A model generated the notes under the pieces. The model was not told the origin of the DNA, made no database searches, and saw nothing but the letters and a program-made list of their open reading frames with translations. From an uncultured Sulfitobacter sp. (GTDB lineage Bacteria; Pseudomonadota; Alphaproteobacteria; Rhodobacterales; Rhodobacteraceae): 64,000 nucleotides of DNA. The stretch covers positions 124,001 through 188,000 of the forward strand of contig CAJXSZ010000001.1 in NCBI GenBank assembly GCA_913060815.1, in the 5' to 3' direction. Position 1 is the first letter of the stretch, and each line of letters starts with the position of its first letter. Below, piece by piece: positions 29,355-37,753 of this stretch. The translations under genes and the position numbers were made by a program.

Positions 29355-30791
29355 GTGGCATTTTTCAAAAAACTCAAAGACAAGCTGTTCAAGTCCTCCT
29401 CGAAGATCGATGAGGGGCTGGAGGCGATTGTCAGCGATGGCGGTGTGGCAGAGGACACAGCGGCGCAGGACGCGCCCGAGCCTGTGGTGGATGAAGAAGC
29501 GCTCAGGCGCGAGGCGGCAGAGGCAGAGCGACAGGCCCGCGAGGAAGCCGAGGCACGTGCGCAGCGTAAGCTTGAGCAGGAGGCCGCCGAGAAAGCCGTG
29601 CAAAAAGCGCGCGCCGAGGCTGAGGCGGCGCAAAAGGCCGAAGCTGAGGCGGCAGCGCATGAGGCGGAGCAGGCCGCTGAGGCTGCGCGCCTTGCTGAGG
29701 TCATGGCCCGTGCGGCCGAGGATGCGCAGAAGCTGCAGGAGGCTGAGGCCGCGCGTTTTGCCGAGGAGGAGCGCATCGCGCGCGAGGAGGCAGCGGCAAA
29801 GGCGAAAGCAGAGGCAGAGGCTGCGCGTACTGCGCAAGAGCCTGTTGCACTAAGCACGACACTCAAGCCCGTTCTCGAAGAGACAGCACCCGAGCCTGCG
29901 CCCAAGCGCGGAATTCTGGGCCGTCTGATGGGACGCGGAGCGGGCGCGCCTGTGGTGCGCCGGGTGCTGGATGACGCGATGCTGGAGCAGCTCGAAGAAC
30001 TTCTCATAACTGCTGATATGGGGGTGGATACTGCTCTGCGCGTGACGGCGAATATGGCCGAAGGGCGTCTGGGTAAAAAGCTGTCGGTCGAAGAAATCAA
30101 AACCCTGATGAGCGACGAAATCGCGCGGATCATGGAGCCAGTGGCCAAGCCGCTGCCGCTTTATGCCAAGACGCCTCAGGTGGTGCTGGTGGTGGGGGTC
30201 AACGGCTCTGGCAAGACGACGACCATCGGTAAGCTCGCCAGCCAGTTCCGCGCGGCAGGCAAAAAGGTGGTGATTGCCGCAGGCGATACCTTCCGCGCTG
30301 CAGCAGTTGAGCAATTGCAGGTCTGGGGGGAGCGTGCGGGCGTGCCTGTGCTGACCGCGCCGCAGGGCTCTGACCCTGCCAGCCTTGCCTATGATGCGAT
30401 GGTCAAGGCGGAAGCTGACGGGGCGGATTTGTTGATGATCGACACGGCGGGGCGCTTGCAAAACCGTGGTGATCTGATGGAAGAATTAGCCAAGATCGTC
30501 CGCGTGATCCGCAAGAAAGATCCTGATGCGCCGCACAACACGTTGTTGGTGCTCGATGCCACCACGGGCCAGAATGCGGTGGGGCAGGTGAAGGTGTTTC
30601 AGGAAATCTCTGATGTTTCGGGGCTGGTGATGACCAAGCTCGACGGCACGGCCAAGGGCGGTGTGCTGGTGTCGCTGGCCGATAAGTTTGGCTTGCCCAT
30701 CCATGCAATTGGCGTGGGCGAGCAGATTGACGACTTGCAGGCCTTTGATCCGCAGGAATTTGCGGACGCTTTGACAGGACTGGATCGCTAG
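29355..30791 (+). CDS. ftsY: signal recognition particle receptor FtsY
   Basis: FtsY (478 residues), the membrane-associated GTPase that docks SRP-ribosome complexes at the Sec translocon. Residues 1-175 are the acidic, Ala/Glu-rich A domain, a long predicted helix or coiled-coil. The NG domain follows, with GTPase motifs VNGSGKTTTIGKLA, AGDTFRAAAVEQL, DTAGRL and TKLDGTAKGG. The start is GTG 29355, with MAFFKKLKDKLFKSSSKI as amphipathic membrane-binding N-terminus. A transporter gene starts 4 bp after the stop, so ftsY probably leads a three-gene unit. Confidence 0.96.
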   Translation: MAFFKKLKDKLFKSSSKIDEGLEAIVSDGGVAEDTAAQDAPEPVVDEEALRREAAEAERQAREEAEARAQRKLEQEAAEKAVQKARAEAEAAQKAEAEAAAHEAEQAAEAARLAEVMARAAEDAQKLQEAEAARFAEEERIAREEAAAKAKAEAEAARTAQEPVALSTTLKPVLEETAPEPAPKRGILGRLMGRGAGAPVVRRVLDDAMLEQLEELLITADMGVDTALRVTANMAEGRLGKKLSVEEIKTLMSDEIARIMEPVAKPLPLYAKTPQVVLVVGVNGSGKTTTIGKLASQFRAAGKKVVIAAGDTFRAAAVEQLQVWGERAGVPVLTAPQGSDPASLAYDAMVKAEADGADLLMIDTAGRLQNRGDLMEELAKIVRVIRKKDPDAPHNTLLVLDATTGQNAVGQVKVFQEISDVSGLVMTKLDGTAKGGVLVSLADKFGLPIHAIGVGEQIDDLQAFDPQEFADALTGLDR

Positions 30792-30794
30792 CGT

Positions 30795-31697
30795 TTGACC
30801 GACTGGCTCATCTCGATTGAGGGGACGGAGGCGGGGCATACCCTTGCTTTGAGCCTCGCGCTGATGGCGGCGTTTTTGCATGCCGTTTTCGGAGCCTTGC
30901 AGAAGGGGCGGCATGATCCGTGGTTAACGCGGGGCGCAATTGACGGGTGCTACTGTCTGATGGCGGCCCCCTTCGCCCTATTTGTGGTGCCGTGGCCTGA
31001 GCCGCACATGTGGCTGATTTTTGTAGGCGTGCTCCTGATCCATACCGCCTACAAGTTCTTGCAGGCCGCCGCCTATACCAAAGGCGCTTATACGGTTGTC
31101 TACCCCGTTGTGCGCGGCACAGGACCGCTCTTTACCGTGATCGGCGCCTATTGGCTTTTCGGTGAAGTGTTCAACGGTACGCAGTGGCTGGGCGTTGCTG
31201 TCTTGATGGCGGGAATATTCGGGCTTGCGGCCTATAACATGCTCTATCTGGAGGCCGAACGGGACACGCTGAATGTGGCGTTGATGCTGGCGGTGGTGAC
31301 GGGGCTGTTTGTGGCGCTTTATACGACGTTTGACGCCTACGGCATCCGTGCGACGGCCAATCCGTTCACCTTTCTGGCGTGGTTTTTCATGATTGACGGG
31401 TTTGTGTTCCCGATCCTTGCCTATCTGCGCTGGAACAGGATGGACAATCCTCCCGATGTGGTCCCCCTGATGCAGCGCGGCGTATTCGGCGCAATCATCG
31501 CGGTAGCAAGCTTTGGCTCAATTATGATGGCCACCCGCCTTGATAAGGTGGGCGAGGCAGCAATATTGAGAGAGACATCAACGGTGTTCGCGGCCCTGAT
31601 CGGGTGGCTTGTGCTCAAAGAAACGGTAGGCCCGCGCAGGGTCGCTCTTATGACGCTGATCGCGCTGGGCGCCGTTATTGTAGAATTCGGAGGCTAG
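30795..31697 (+). CDS. DMT-superfamily transporter (EamA-like)
   Basis: A 300-residue inner-membrane protein with about ten helices in two similar halves. KFLQAAAYTKGAYTVVYPVVRGTGPLFT resembles the end of EamA repeat one, and ILRETSTVFAALIGWLVLKE that of repeat two. The start is TTG 30795, three bases after the ftsY stop codon; MTDWLIS is a plausible N-terminus. It leads directly into yciB. The substrate is unknown. Confidence 0.85.
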   Translation: MTDWLISIEGTEAGHTLALSLALMAAFLHAVFGALQKGRHDPWLTRGAIDGCYCLMAAPFALFVVPWPEPHMWLIFVGVLLIHTAYKFLQAAAYTKGAYTVVYPVVRGTGPLFTVIGAYWLFGEVFNGTQWLGVAVLMAGIFGLAAYNMLYLEAERDTLNVALMLAVVTGLFVALYTTFDAYGIRATANPFTFLAWFFMIDGFVFPILAYLRWNRMDNPPDVVPLMQRGVFGAIIAVASFGSIMMATRLDKVGEAAILRETSTVFAALIGWLVLKETVGPRRVALMTLIALGAVIVEFGG

Positions 31698-31699
31698 CC

Positions 31700-32326
31700 A
31701 TGGCAGATGCGCGTGAGATCAACCCCATCCTGAAGCAAGTGCTGGAGCTTGGCCCAACGCTGGCGTTCTTCGTGCTCTATATTCGTATCAAGGATGATGT
31801 GTTCACCTTTGGCGGCACGGAATACACGGGATTTATCGTGGCTGCCGTGGTGTTTGTGCCGATCCTGCTGGTGGCGATGGGCATCTTGTGGGCGCTTACG
31901 GGAAAGTTGAGCCGCATGCAGGTGTTCACGGCCTTTATGGTCATTTTCTTCGGTGGCCTCACTGCGTGGTTCAACGACGAAAGGTTTTTCAAAATGAAGA
32001 CCACGATCGTCTACGGCTTCTTGGCGCTGATCCTGTCTATTGGCCTTTTACGCGGACGGTCGTGGCTGGAATATGTGATGTCCGATATGATGCCTATGCA
32101 GCATGAGGGCTGGATGATCCTGACAAAGCGCCTCACGCTCGCGTTTCTGGTGCTGGCGGTGGCCAATGAATTCATCTGGCGTACCATGTCCACTGAGGCG
32201 TGGGTCAAGATCGAGACGTTTGCCTTTCCCATCGCTCTCATGGTATTTTTGATGTGGCAATTCTCGCAACTCCAGCCCTATGTGATCGAAGAAGAGGATG
32301 AGGCCGCCGGGGACAAGTCCTCTTAA
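31700..32326 (+). CDS. yciB: inner membrane septation protein A (YciB/IspZ)
   Basis: YciB-family membrane protein (208 residues) with five or six helices. Family signature is seen in LKQVLELGPTLAFFVLYIR, FGGLTAWFNDERFFKMKTTIVYG and the late NEFIWRTMSTEAWVKIETF. It is implicated in cell-envelope synthesis and septation. ATG 31700 lies 2 bp after the stop of the transporter gene, and is the last gene of the ftsY unit. A charged tail EEEDEAAGDKSS closes the protein. Confidence 0.93.
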   Translation: MADAREINPILKQVLELGPTLAFFVLYIRIKDDVFTFGGTEYTGFIVAAVVFVPILLVAMGILWALTGKLSRMQVFTAFMVIFFGGLTAWFNDERFFKMKTTIVYGFLALILSIGLLRGRSWLEYVMSDMMPMQHEGWMILTKRLTLAFLVLAVANEFIWRTMSTEAWVKIETFAFPIALMVFLMWQFSQLQPYVIEEEDEAAGDKSS

Positions 32327-32344
32327 AAGGGTCTGGAAGCGGCT

Positions 32345-32986
32345 CTATTTTCGAAGTTCGGCAAACAGGGCACGGCCTGCCTGAATGCCTTTGCGCGCGC
32401 CCATCGTCTCGAGCCAGCGCGCCATATGGGGCTTGTCGTCGAGCGTCTGTTGTTGACCCTCCCAAAGCGATGCCCAGCCCCAGATTGAGAAATCTGCGAT
32501 CGACACGAAATCCCCTGCCACATACTCATTCTGGGCAAGCTGGCGGTCCAGTACACCGTAAAGACGCCCTGTTTCGGCGCGGTAGCGGTCTTTGGCGTAG
32601 GGGATGTCCTCTTTTGCAAACTTAAGGAAGTGGTGCGCCTGTCCTGCCATCGGCCCCAGCCCGCCCATTTGCCACATAAGCCATTGATCGACAGTGATGC
32701 GGTCCCGCTCGGATGTGCCATAGAACGTGCCCGTCTTGCGCGCCAGATACTGGAGGATTGCACCGCTTTCAAAGATCGAGACCGGCTGTGCATCCGGCCC
32801 GTCGGGATCAGTGATTGCAGGCATGCGGTTGTTGGGCGCAATCTTGAGGAAATCAGGGGCGAATTGATCGCCTTTGCCGATGTTGATCAGGTGGGTCTCA
32901 TACGGCAGCCCCATTTCCTCGAGGCAGACGGAAATCTTCCAGCCATTGGGCGTGGGCCAGTAGTAGAGGTCAATCGGGGCAGGCAT
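32345..32986 (-). CDS. glutathione S-transferase (Nu-class/YfcG-like)
   Basis: A 213-residue glutathione transferase-like enzyme. The N-terminal thioredoxin half has IDLYYWPTPNGWKISVCLEE (the TPNG active loop of the Nu class), IAPNNRMPAITDPDG (cis-Pro) and SIFESGAILQYLA (glutathione gamma-Glu site). The helical half contains GGLGPMAGQAHHF and IADFSIWGW. Relatives such as YfcG act as disulfide-bond reductases. ATG 32986 chosen from the conserved N-terminus. Confidence 0.92.
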   Translation of the reverse strand: MPAPIDLYYWPTPNGWKISVCLEEMGLPYETHLINIGKGDQFAPDFLKIAPNNRMPAITDPDGPDAQPVSIFESGAILQYLARKTGTFYGTSERDRITVDQWLMWQMGGLGPMAGQAHHFLKFAKEDIPYAKDRYRAETGRLYGVLDRQLAQNEYVAGDFVSIADFSIWGWASLWEGQQQTLDDKPHMARWLETMGARKGIQAGRALFAELRK

Positions 32987-33147
32987 GATAGGCTCCTTTG
33001 CAAAATGGCGTTGCGCGAAGCATGCCTGTTTCCTGACCCGAAACAAGGGTCGGTGTGGCGTTTGCGAAACTGATGTGCACTTGTGGCGCGCTCTGAGCTG
33101 CCGTGCGGAAGGGCATATAAACATCCCGTTACATCAGCGCGCGCGCC

Positions 33148-33176
33148 TTGACGGTTTCGCGACAATCGCCTAGTCA
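33148..33176 (+). promoter_or_regulatory. metZ: candidate housekeeping promoter of metZ
   Basis: TTGACG (33148-33153), 17-bp spacer, TAGTCA (33171-33176). The -35 box matches the consensus in five of six positions, the -10 is weak. It would start transcription near 33183, exactly at the 5' stem of the SAM-II aptamer, which supports the call. Confidence 0.45.
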
Positions 33177-33183
33177 AACGCTT

Positions 33184-33280
33184 GTGGCGATTTGTTACCG
33201 GATTGCGGGCCACGTAAAATATTCCGCTAAAAGGTCAGGATGAAAGACCCCTTTCGCTTGACCGCGCATGGGGTTTTTTT
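33184..33280 (+). ncRNA. SAM-II riboswitch with downstream terminator platform
   Basis: A SAM-sensing RNA in the metZ leader. Stem P1 is GTGGC (33184-33188) with GCCAC (33209-33213); its loop reads GATTTGTTACCGGATTGC, close to the SAM-II consensus. The pseudoknot is supported by two pairings: GCGG (33205-33208) with CCGC (33224-33227), and ACC (33197-33199) with GGT (33233-33235), joined by the conserved GCTAAAAGG. Next, GACC (33246-33249) can pair with the aptamer's GGTC (33233-33236), or CCCC can pair with GGGG (33270-33273) followed by seven T. With SAM bound the GG is held in the pseudoknot and the terminator is free to form; so expression should drop when SAM is plentiful. Family placement is from consensus; the switching model is inferred. 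Confidence 0.85.
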
Positions 33281-33347
33281 GTGCCGACCCTTTTGATCGG
33301 GCACACAGAGAGAGCGCACCAAAGGTGTGCAAAAGGGATACAAAACG
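33281..33347 (+). promoter_or_regulatory. metZ leader, two further hairpins
   Basis: After the riboswitch terminator come two more hairpins: GTGCCGA with TCGGGCAC (33281-33304, one bulge), and GCGCACC-aaa-GGTGTGC (33314-33330). The second ends a few bases before the ribosome site AAAAGGG and the metZ ATG at 33348, so it could affect initiation. No T-run follows either hairpin. No gene is seen in the whole 32987-33347 gap. Confidence 0.45.
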
Positions 33348-34532
33348 ATGAGCGACGATTGGAAGCCTTCCACCAAAGCCGTGCACACAGGCACGCGGCG
33401 CAGCCAGTATGGCGAAGTTTCAGAAGCGATTTTTCTCACGCAGGGCTTTGTCTATGACAGTGCGGAGCACGCCGAGCAGCGGTTCATCAACTCGGGCGAT
33501 GACGAGTTCATCTATGCCCGCTATGGCAACCCGACGGTCAAGATGTTCGAGGAGCGGATCGCAGCGCTTGAAGGGTTCGAGGACGCCTTTGCTACCGCAT
33601 CGGGTATGGCAGCCGTCTCTGGTGCGCTGACATCCATGCTGAAGGCGGGTGATCACGTTGTGTCGGCCCGCGCGCTGTTCGGCTCCTGCCTCTATGTGCT
33701 CGAGGATATCCTGAGCCGCTACGGCGTTGAGATCACCTTTGTCGACGGCACCGATCTGGGCGCTTGGGAAGCGGCGATCCGGGACGATACAAAGGCTGTA
33801 TTCTTCGAATCTATCTCCAATCCAACGCTTGAAGTGATTGATATCGAAGCAGTCTCCAAACTGGCCCGTGCCAAGGGTGCGCTTGTGCTCATCGACAATG
33901 TTTTTGCCACGCCCGTCTACAGCCGCGCAGCGGAGCAGGGGGCAGATGTGGTTATTTACTCCGCCACCAAGCACATAGACGGTCAGGGGCGGACCCTTGG
34001 CGGTGTAATCCTCGGCAGCCGGGAATTTATTCGCAAAACAGTCGAACCATACATGAAGCACACGGGCGGCTCCATGTCGCCCTTTACCGCGTGGGTCATG
34101 CTCAAGGGGCTCGAGACGATGAGCCTGCGCGTGCGCGCGCAAACAGCGACGGCGCTGGCGGTGGCTCAAGCGTTGGAGGGCAATGACGCCTTGGAACAAA
34201 CCATCTATCCTGGATTGGCAAGCCATCCGCAGCACGCTCTTGTGCAGGCGCAGATGGGGGCAGGGGGCACTGTGCTCGCGCTTGATATCAAAGACGGCAA
34301 AGAGGCCGCATTTCGCTTCCTGAATGCCGTGCAGATCGGGCTGATCTCCAACAATTTGGGCGATGCCAAGACAATCATGACCCATCCCGCCACCACAACG
34401 CACCAGCGCTTGCCGGACGCGCAGAAAGCCAGCCTCGGGATCACGCCTGGACTGGTGCGCATCAGCATCGGTTTGGAGGATTGCGATGATTTGATTGCAG
34501 ACTTCCTGCAAGCCTTGCGTGCAACGAAATAA
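33348..34532 (+). CDS. metZ: O-succinylhomoserine sulfhydrylase
   Basis: PLP enzyme of the Cys/Met metabolism family (394 residues) that turns O-succinylhomoserine and sulfide directly into homocysteine. Motifs are FIYARYGNPTVKMFEERIA, ATASGMAAV and the Schiff-base Lys in IYSATKHIDGQGR; the ending LVRISIGLEDCDDLIADF is typical. ATG 33348 chosen; an in-frame ATG at 33327 lies inside the hairpin. Control by a SAM-II riboswitch fits the methionine role. The acyl donor specificity (succinyl rather than acetyl) is by family resemblance. Confidence 0.94.
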   Translation: MSDDWKPSTKAVHTGTRRSQYGEVSEAIFLTQGFVYDSAEHAEQRFINSGDDEFIYARYGNPTVKMFEERIAALEGFEDAFATASGMAAVSGALTSMLKAGDHVVSARALFGSCLYVLEDILSRYGVEITFVDGTDLGAWEAAIRDDTKAVFFESISNPTLEVIDIEAVSKLARAKGALVLIDNVFATPVYSRAAEQGADVVIYSATKHIDGQGRTLGGVILGSREFIRKTVEPYMKHTGGSMSPFTAWVMLKGLETMSLRVRAQTATALAVAQALEGNDALEQTIYPGLASHPQHALVQAQMGAGGTVLALDIKDGKEAAFRFLNAVQIGLISNNLGDAKTIMTHPATTTHQRLPDAQKASLGITPGLVRISIGLEDCDDLIADFLQALRATK

Positions 34533-34630
34533 GGGGTCTGACGCAATTTCCCCGTTAAGTGTCGGAAATTTTTTGGCAATGTCGTGGAGGGAGCCTACAT
34601 ATGGATCCTGACCGAAAAGGGGGCTTATCC

Positions 34631-35725
34631 ATGAATATTGCCACACCAATACCGCCAATGCCGGACCGCACCGCCGCCGAGCAAGCACTTGAGACACTGC
34701 GCGCTTGGGCTGCGGGTGCGACTGAGTCTGATCTGGCAACGCTGGACCCTGCGATGGTGCAATTGCTCAAAGGGGGCGCTGCCTATCCCTTGTTTGCACG
34801 CGAATACCCTGCCGATTTCGAGATTGAGGCGGACTATAAGGCCAGTTTGCCTGACCTCCAGAACGGGCCTTCCAGCCTGATCAAAGGGGCCAACCAGCAA
34901 ATCCAGCATGTGGGCATCTCAAATTTTCGCTTGCCAGTGGGGTTCGAGACACGCGACAGCGGCCCGGTGACGCTCGAGACATCCGTGACGGGCACCGTGA
35001 GCCTCGAGGCGGATAAAAAGGGCATCAACATGTCCCGCATCATGCGCAGCTTTTACAAGCACGCCGAAAGCACGTTCAGCTTCAAGGTGATGGAGGCGGC
35101 GCTGGATGACTACATCACCGACCTAGAAAGCTTTGACGCGCGTATCCAGATGCGCTTTTCCTTCCCGATGAAGCTGGGCAGCCTGCGCTCGGGGCTGGAG
35201 GGCTACCAGTATTACGATGTGGCGCTGGAGCTGATCGAGCAGGCAGGCGTGCGCTCGCAGATCATCCACCTTGATTACGTCTATTCCAGCACGTGTCCGT
35301 GTTCATTGGAGCTGTCCGAGCATGCCCGCGCCACGCGCAACCAGCTTGCCACACCGCATTCCCAGCGCTCCGTCGCGCGGGTGTCTGTGCTACTCGACGA
35401 GGGGGCGGAAGTATTGTGGTTCGAGGACCTGATCGACGCCTGCCGCCGTGCCGTTCCCACCGAAACGCAGGTCATGGTCAAGCGTGAAGACGAGCAGGCG
35501 TTTGCAGAGCTCAACGCGGCCAATCCGATTTTTGTCGAGGATGCGGCCCGCCTGTTTTGCGAGCAACTGCTGGCCGATGCGCGGATATCCGATTTCCGTG
35601 TCGTGGCGAGCCATCAGGAAAGCCTGCACAGCCATGACGCGGTCAGTGTGCTGACCGAGGGACCGACGTTCGAACAATCGAGTTTTGATCCCAAGTTGTT
35701 CAATACGCTTTTCCACGTTGGCTAA
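34631..35725 (+). CDS. folE2: GTP cyclohydrolase I, FolE2 type
   Basis: Type IB GTP cyclohydrolase (364 residues), making 7,8-dihydroneopterin triphosphate from GTP, the first step of folate and queuosine-type pathways. Family features: IQHVGISNFRLPVGFETR, FSFPMKLGSLRSGLEGYQYY, the metal-site Cys in YSSTCPCSLELSEHARAT, and HSQRSVARVSVLLD. ATG 34631 follows GGGGG. It is a stand-alone gene ended by a strong terminator; folB and folP of the same pathway are 13 kb downstream. No obvious Zur box was seen. Confidence 0.95.
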   Translation: MNIATPIPPMPDRTAAEQALETLRAWAAGATESDLATLDPAMVQLLKGGAAYPLFAREYPADFEIEADYKASLPDLQNGPSSLIKGANQQIQHVGISNFRLPVGFETRDSGPVTLETSVTGTVSLEADKKGINMSRIMRSFYKHAESTFSFKVMEAALDDYITDLESFDARIQMRFSFPMKLGSLRSGLEGYQYYDVALELIEQAGVRSQIIHLDYVYSSTCPCSLELSEHARATRNQLATPHSQRSVARVSVLLDEGAEVLWFEDLIDACRRAVPTETQVMVKREDEQAFAELNAANPIFVEDAARLFCEQLLADARISDFRVVASHQESLHSHDAVSVLTEGPTFEQSSFDPKLFNTLFHVG

Positions 35726-35750
35726 TCACCTCAACGGAATCCTGCATTAG

Positions 35751-35784
35751 AAGGGCCGCGCCACATGTTGGAGCGGCCCTTTCT
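35751..35784 (+). terminator. intrinsic terminator after folE2
   Basis: AAGGGCCGC (35751-35759) pairs with GCGGCCCTT (35773-35781), loop of 13, followed by TCTCC. Nine-bp GC-rich stem 25 bp after the folE2 stop; the T-run is short. Confidence 0.75.
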
Positions 35785-35929
35785 CCGTCAACGGCCTGTG
35801 CATGACGTGATGTCAACATTGCAGTGAGGGAGAAGCGGCTATGCAGTTTTGGCCGTAGCGCTGCAGTGCAGCGAAGCCTAGGTTAGAGGTACGGGAATGA
35901 TCCCGAACCAAATGATGAAGGCATATCCG

Positions 35930-36184
35930 ATGACTTATCAGACTTCTCCCGAAAATTTTTCTGCGCCTGCAGCATCATCAACAGGCATTGCCGATAAGGT
36001 GTTCTCAACGATCGCATCCTTTTTCCGCAACATTGGCAACAGCTTGATCGCCGCTTCAGAGGCGTCCTCGCGCATTCACCAGATCCAAGCGCTGGAAGCC
36101 AAATCCGACGAGGAACTGGCCGAGATGGGCCTGCGCCGCGATCAAATCGTGCACCACGTTTTCAAAGATCTTTACTACTGCTAA
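35930..36184 (+). CDS. DUF1127 domain protein
   Basis: An 84-residue small protein. The C-terminal DUF1127 motif is seen in IHQIQALEAKSDEELAEMGLRRDQIVHHVF. In other alphaproteobacteria such short DUF1127 proteins affect phosphate, carbon or stress-linked RNA turnover; here only the domain is evident. Start uncertain: ATG 35930 (MTYQTSP) chosen; ATGs at 35897, 35912 and 35915 precede it in frame. The gene stands alone. Confidence 0.8.
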   Translation: MTYQTSPENFSAPAASSTGIADKVFSTIASFFRNIGNSLIAASEASSRIHQIQALEAKSDEELAEMGLRRDQIVHHVFKDLYYC

Positions 36185-36307
36185 AGGTCCAGTAGTTCGT
36201 TCTGACCTGTCCGCGCCGTTGCAAGACCGACAGGGCGGGTCATTTGGGCAGCGCATAGGTTGTACGTGACCTTGACATAGCGGCTGCATCGCGCCAACCC
36301 TGCCGCC

Positions 36308-37753
36308 ATGGACCTGCGCCCTGTTGGATATGTGATTGGCCTTTTGGTGGCCGTGCTCGGGCTGGCCATGCTGGTCCCCATGCTGGTGGATATTGCCGAA
36401 GGGCAGGGCCATTGGCCCGTCTTTATGCAAAGCGCGCTAATTACACTCGTCGCTGGCATGGCCATGGCGCTGGCCTGCGCGAGTGGGGTCAAAGAGGGGC
36501 TGACGATCCAGCAAACCTTTTTGCTTACCTCTTCGGTCTGGATCGCCTTGCCCGTATTTGGTGCGATTCCGTTTGTGCTGGGGGCGACGAACGCAAGCGT
36601 TGTAGACGCAGTGTTCGAGGCTATGTCGGGGCTGACCACAACGGGATCGACGGTCTTTAGCGGGTTGGAGACGTTGCCGAAAGGTCTCCTTATCTGGCGG
36701 GCCATCCTGCAATGGCTGGGCGGGATCGGTATCATTGTTGTGGCCATGGTGTTCCTGCCCGAGTTGCGCGTGGGCGGCATGCAGATCTTTAAATCCGAGG
36801 GCTTTGACACCTTTGGTAAAATCCTGCCCCGTGCGGGCCAGATTGCGACCCAGATATCGGGCCTCTATGTCTCGTTCACGCTGATCTGTGCGATGGTGTA
36901 TCTTTCGCTCGGCATGGATGTGTTTGATGCAACTTCCCATGCCATGACCACCATCGCGACAGGGGGCTTTGCCAATTATGACGCGTCCTTTGGCGTGTTT
37001 CAGGGGCCGCTCGAATATGCTGCGGGCCTGTTTATGATCCTCGCGGCATTGCCATTTGTCCGCTATGTCCAGTTGATCAACGGAAATCCCACAGCGCTCC
37101 ACCGTGACCCGCAGGTGCGCGGCTTTGTGACGACGATTGCGATATTGATCGTCCTGCTGATGCTACTTCTCGAAAGTGACGTGCATCTTGATAACGAGCA
37201 GGCCGTGCGCGAGGCGTTCTTTAACGTGACGTCTATTATTTCGGGGACGGGCTATGCCTCGGTCGACTACATGCAGTGGGGCAGCTTTGCGGTGGCGTTG
37301 TTCTTTTTTGTCGGTTTGATCGGCGGCTGTGCGGGCTCGACCGCCTGTTCAATCAAGGTATTCCGCTACCAGCTGCTCTTTGCCTCCATCCGCGCACAGC
37401 TACAGCGCATCCGCTCGCCCCACGGCATCTTCACACCGCGCTACGATGGCCGCCCCGTGAGCGAGGAGGTTCTGGCCTCTGTTATGACTTTCTTTATCTT
37501 CTTTGTGGTCACCCTCGGGATCGTCGCAGTGGCACTGTCGATGACAGGTCTGGATTTTGTAACGTCCGTCTCGGGCGCTGCTGCGGCGCTGGGCAACATC
37601 GGGCCGGGCCTTGGAGATATCATCGGGCCTGCGGGCAATTTCGCTAGCCTCAATGAGCCGGCGAAATGGATACTGTCCATTGCCATGCTGTTGGGCCGTC
37701 TTGAGCTCATGGTCGTCTACGTCATCTTCACCGTCAAATTCTGGAGAGCTTAA
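36308..37753 (+). CDS. trkH: TrkH-family potassium uptake protein
   Basis: Integral membrane K+ channel-like subunit (481 residues) of the Trk system. Four K+-filter-like repeats are expected; visible ones include FEAMSGLTTTGSTVFSGLE, AMTTIATGGFANYD, IISGTGYASVDY and AALGNIGPGLGD. The helix-loop NGNPTALHRDPQVRGF and the end RLELMVVYVIFTVKFWR are family features. The cytoplasmic gating partner TrkA is not in the window. The stop overlaps the start of the ThDP enzyme gene by one base (TAATG). Confidence 0.95.
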   Translation: MDLRPVGYVIGLLVAVLGLAMLVPMLVDIAEGQGHWPVFMQSALITLVAGMAMALACASGVKEGLTIQQTFLLTSSVWIALPVFGAIPFVLGATNASVVDAVFEAMSGLTTTGSTVFSGLETLPKGLLIWRAILQWLGGIGIIVVAMVFLPELRVGGMQIFKSEGFDTFGKILPRAGQIATQISGLYVSFTLICAMVYLSLGMDVFDATSHAMTTIATGGFANYDASFGVFQGPLEYAAGLFMILAALPFVRYVQLINGNPTALHRDPQVRGFVTTIAILIVLLMLLLESDVHLDNEQAVREAFFNVTSIISGTGYASVDYMQWGSFAVALFFFVGLIGGCAGSTACSIKVFRYQLLFASIRAQLQRIRSPHGIFTPRYDGRPVSEEVLASVMTFFIFFVVTLGIVAVALSMTGLDFVTSVSGAAAALGNIGPGLGDIIGPAGNFASLNEPAKWILSIAMLLGRLELMVVYVIFTVKFWRA

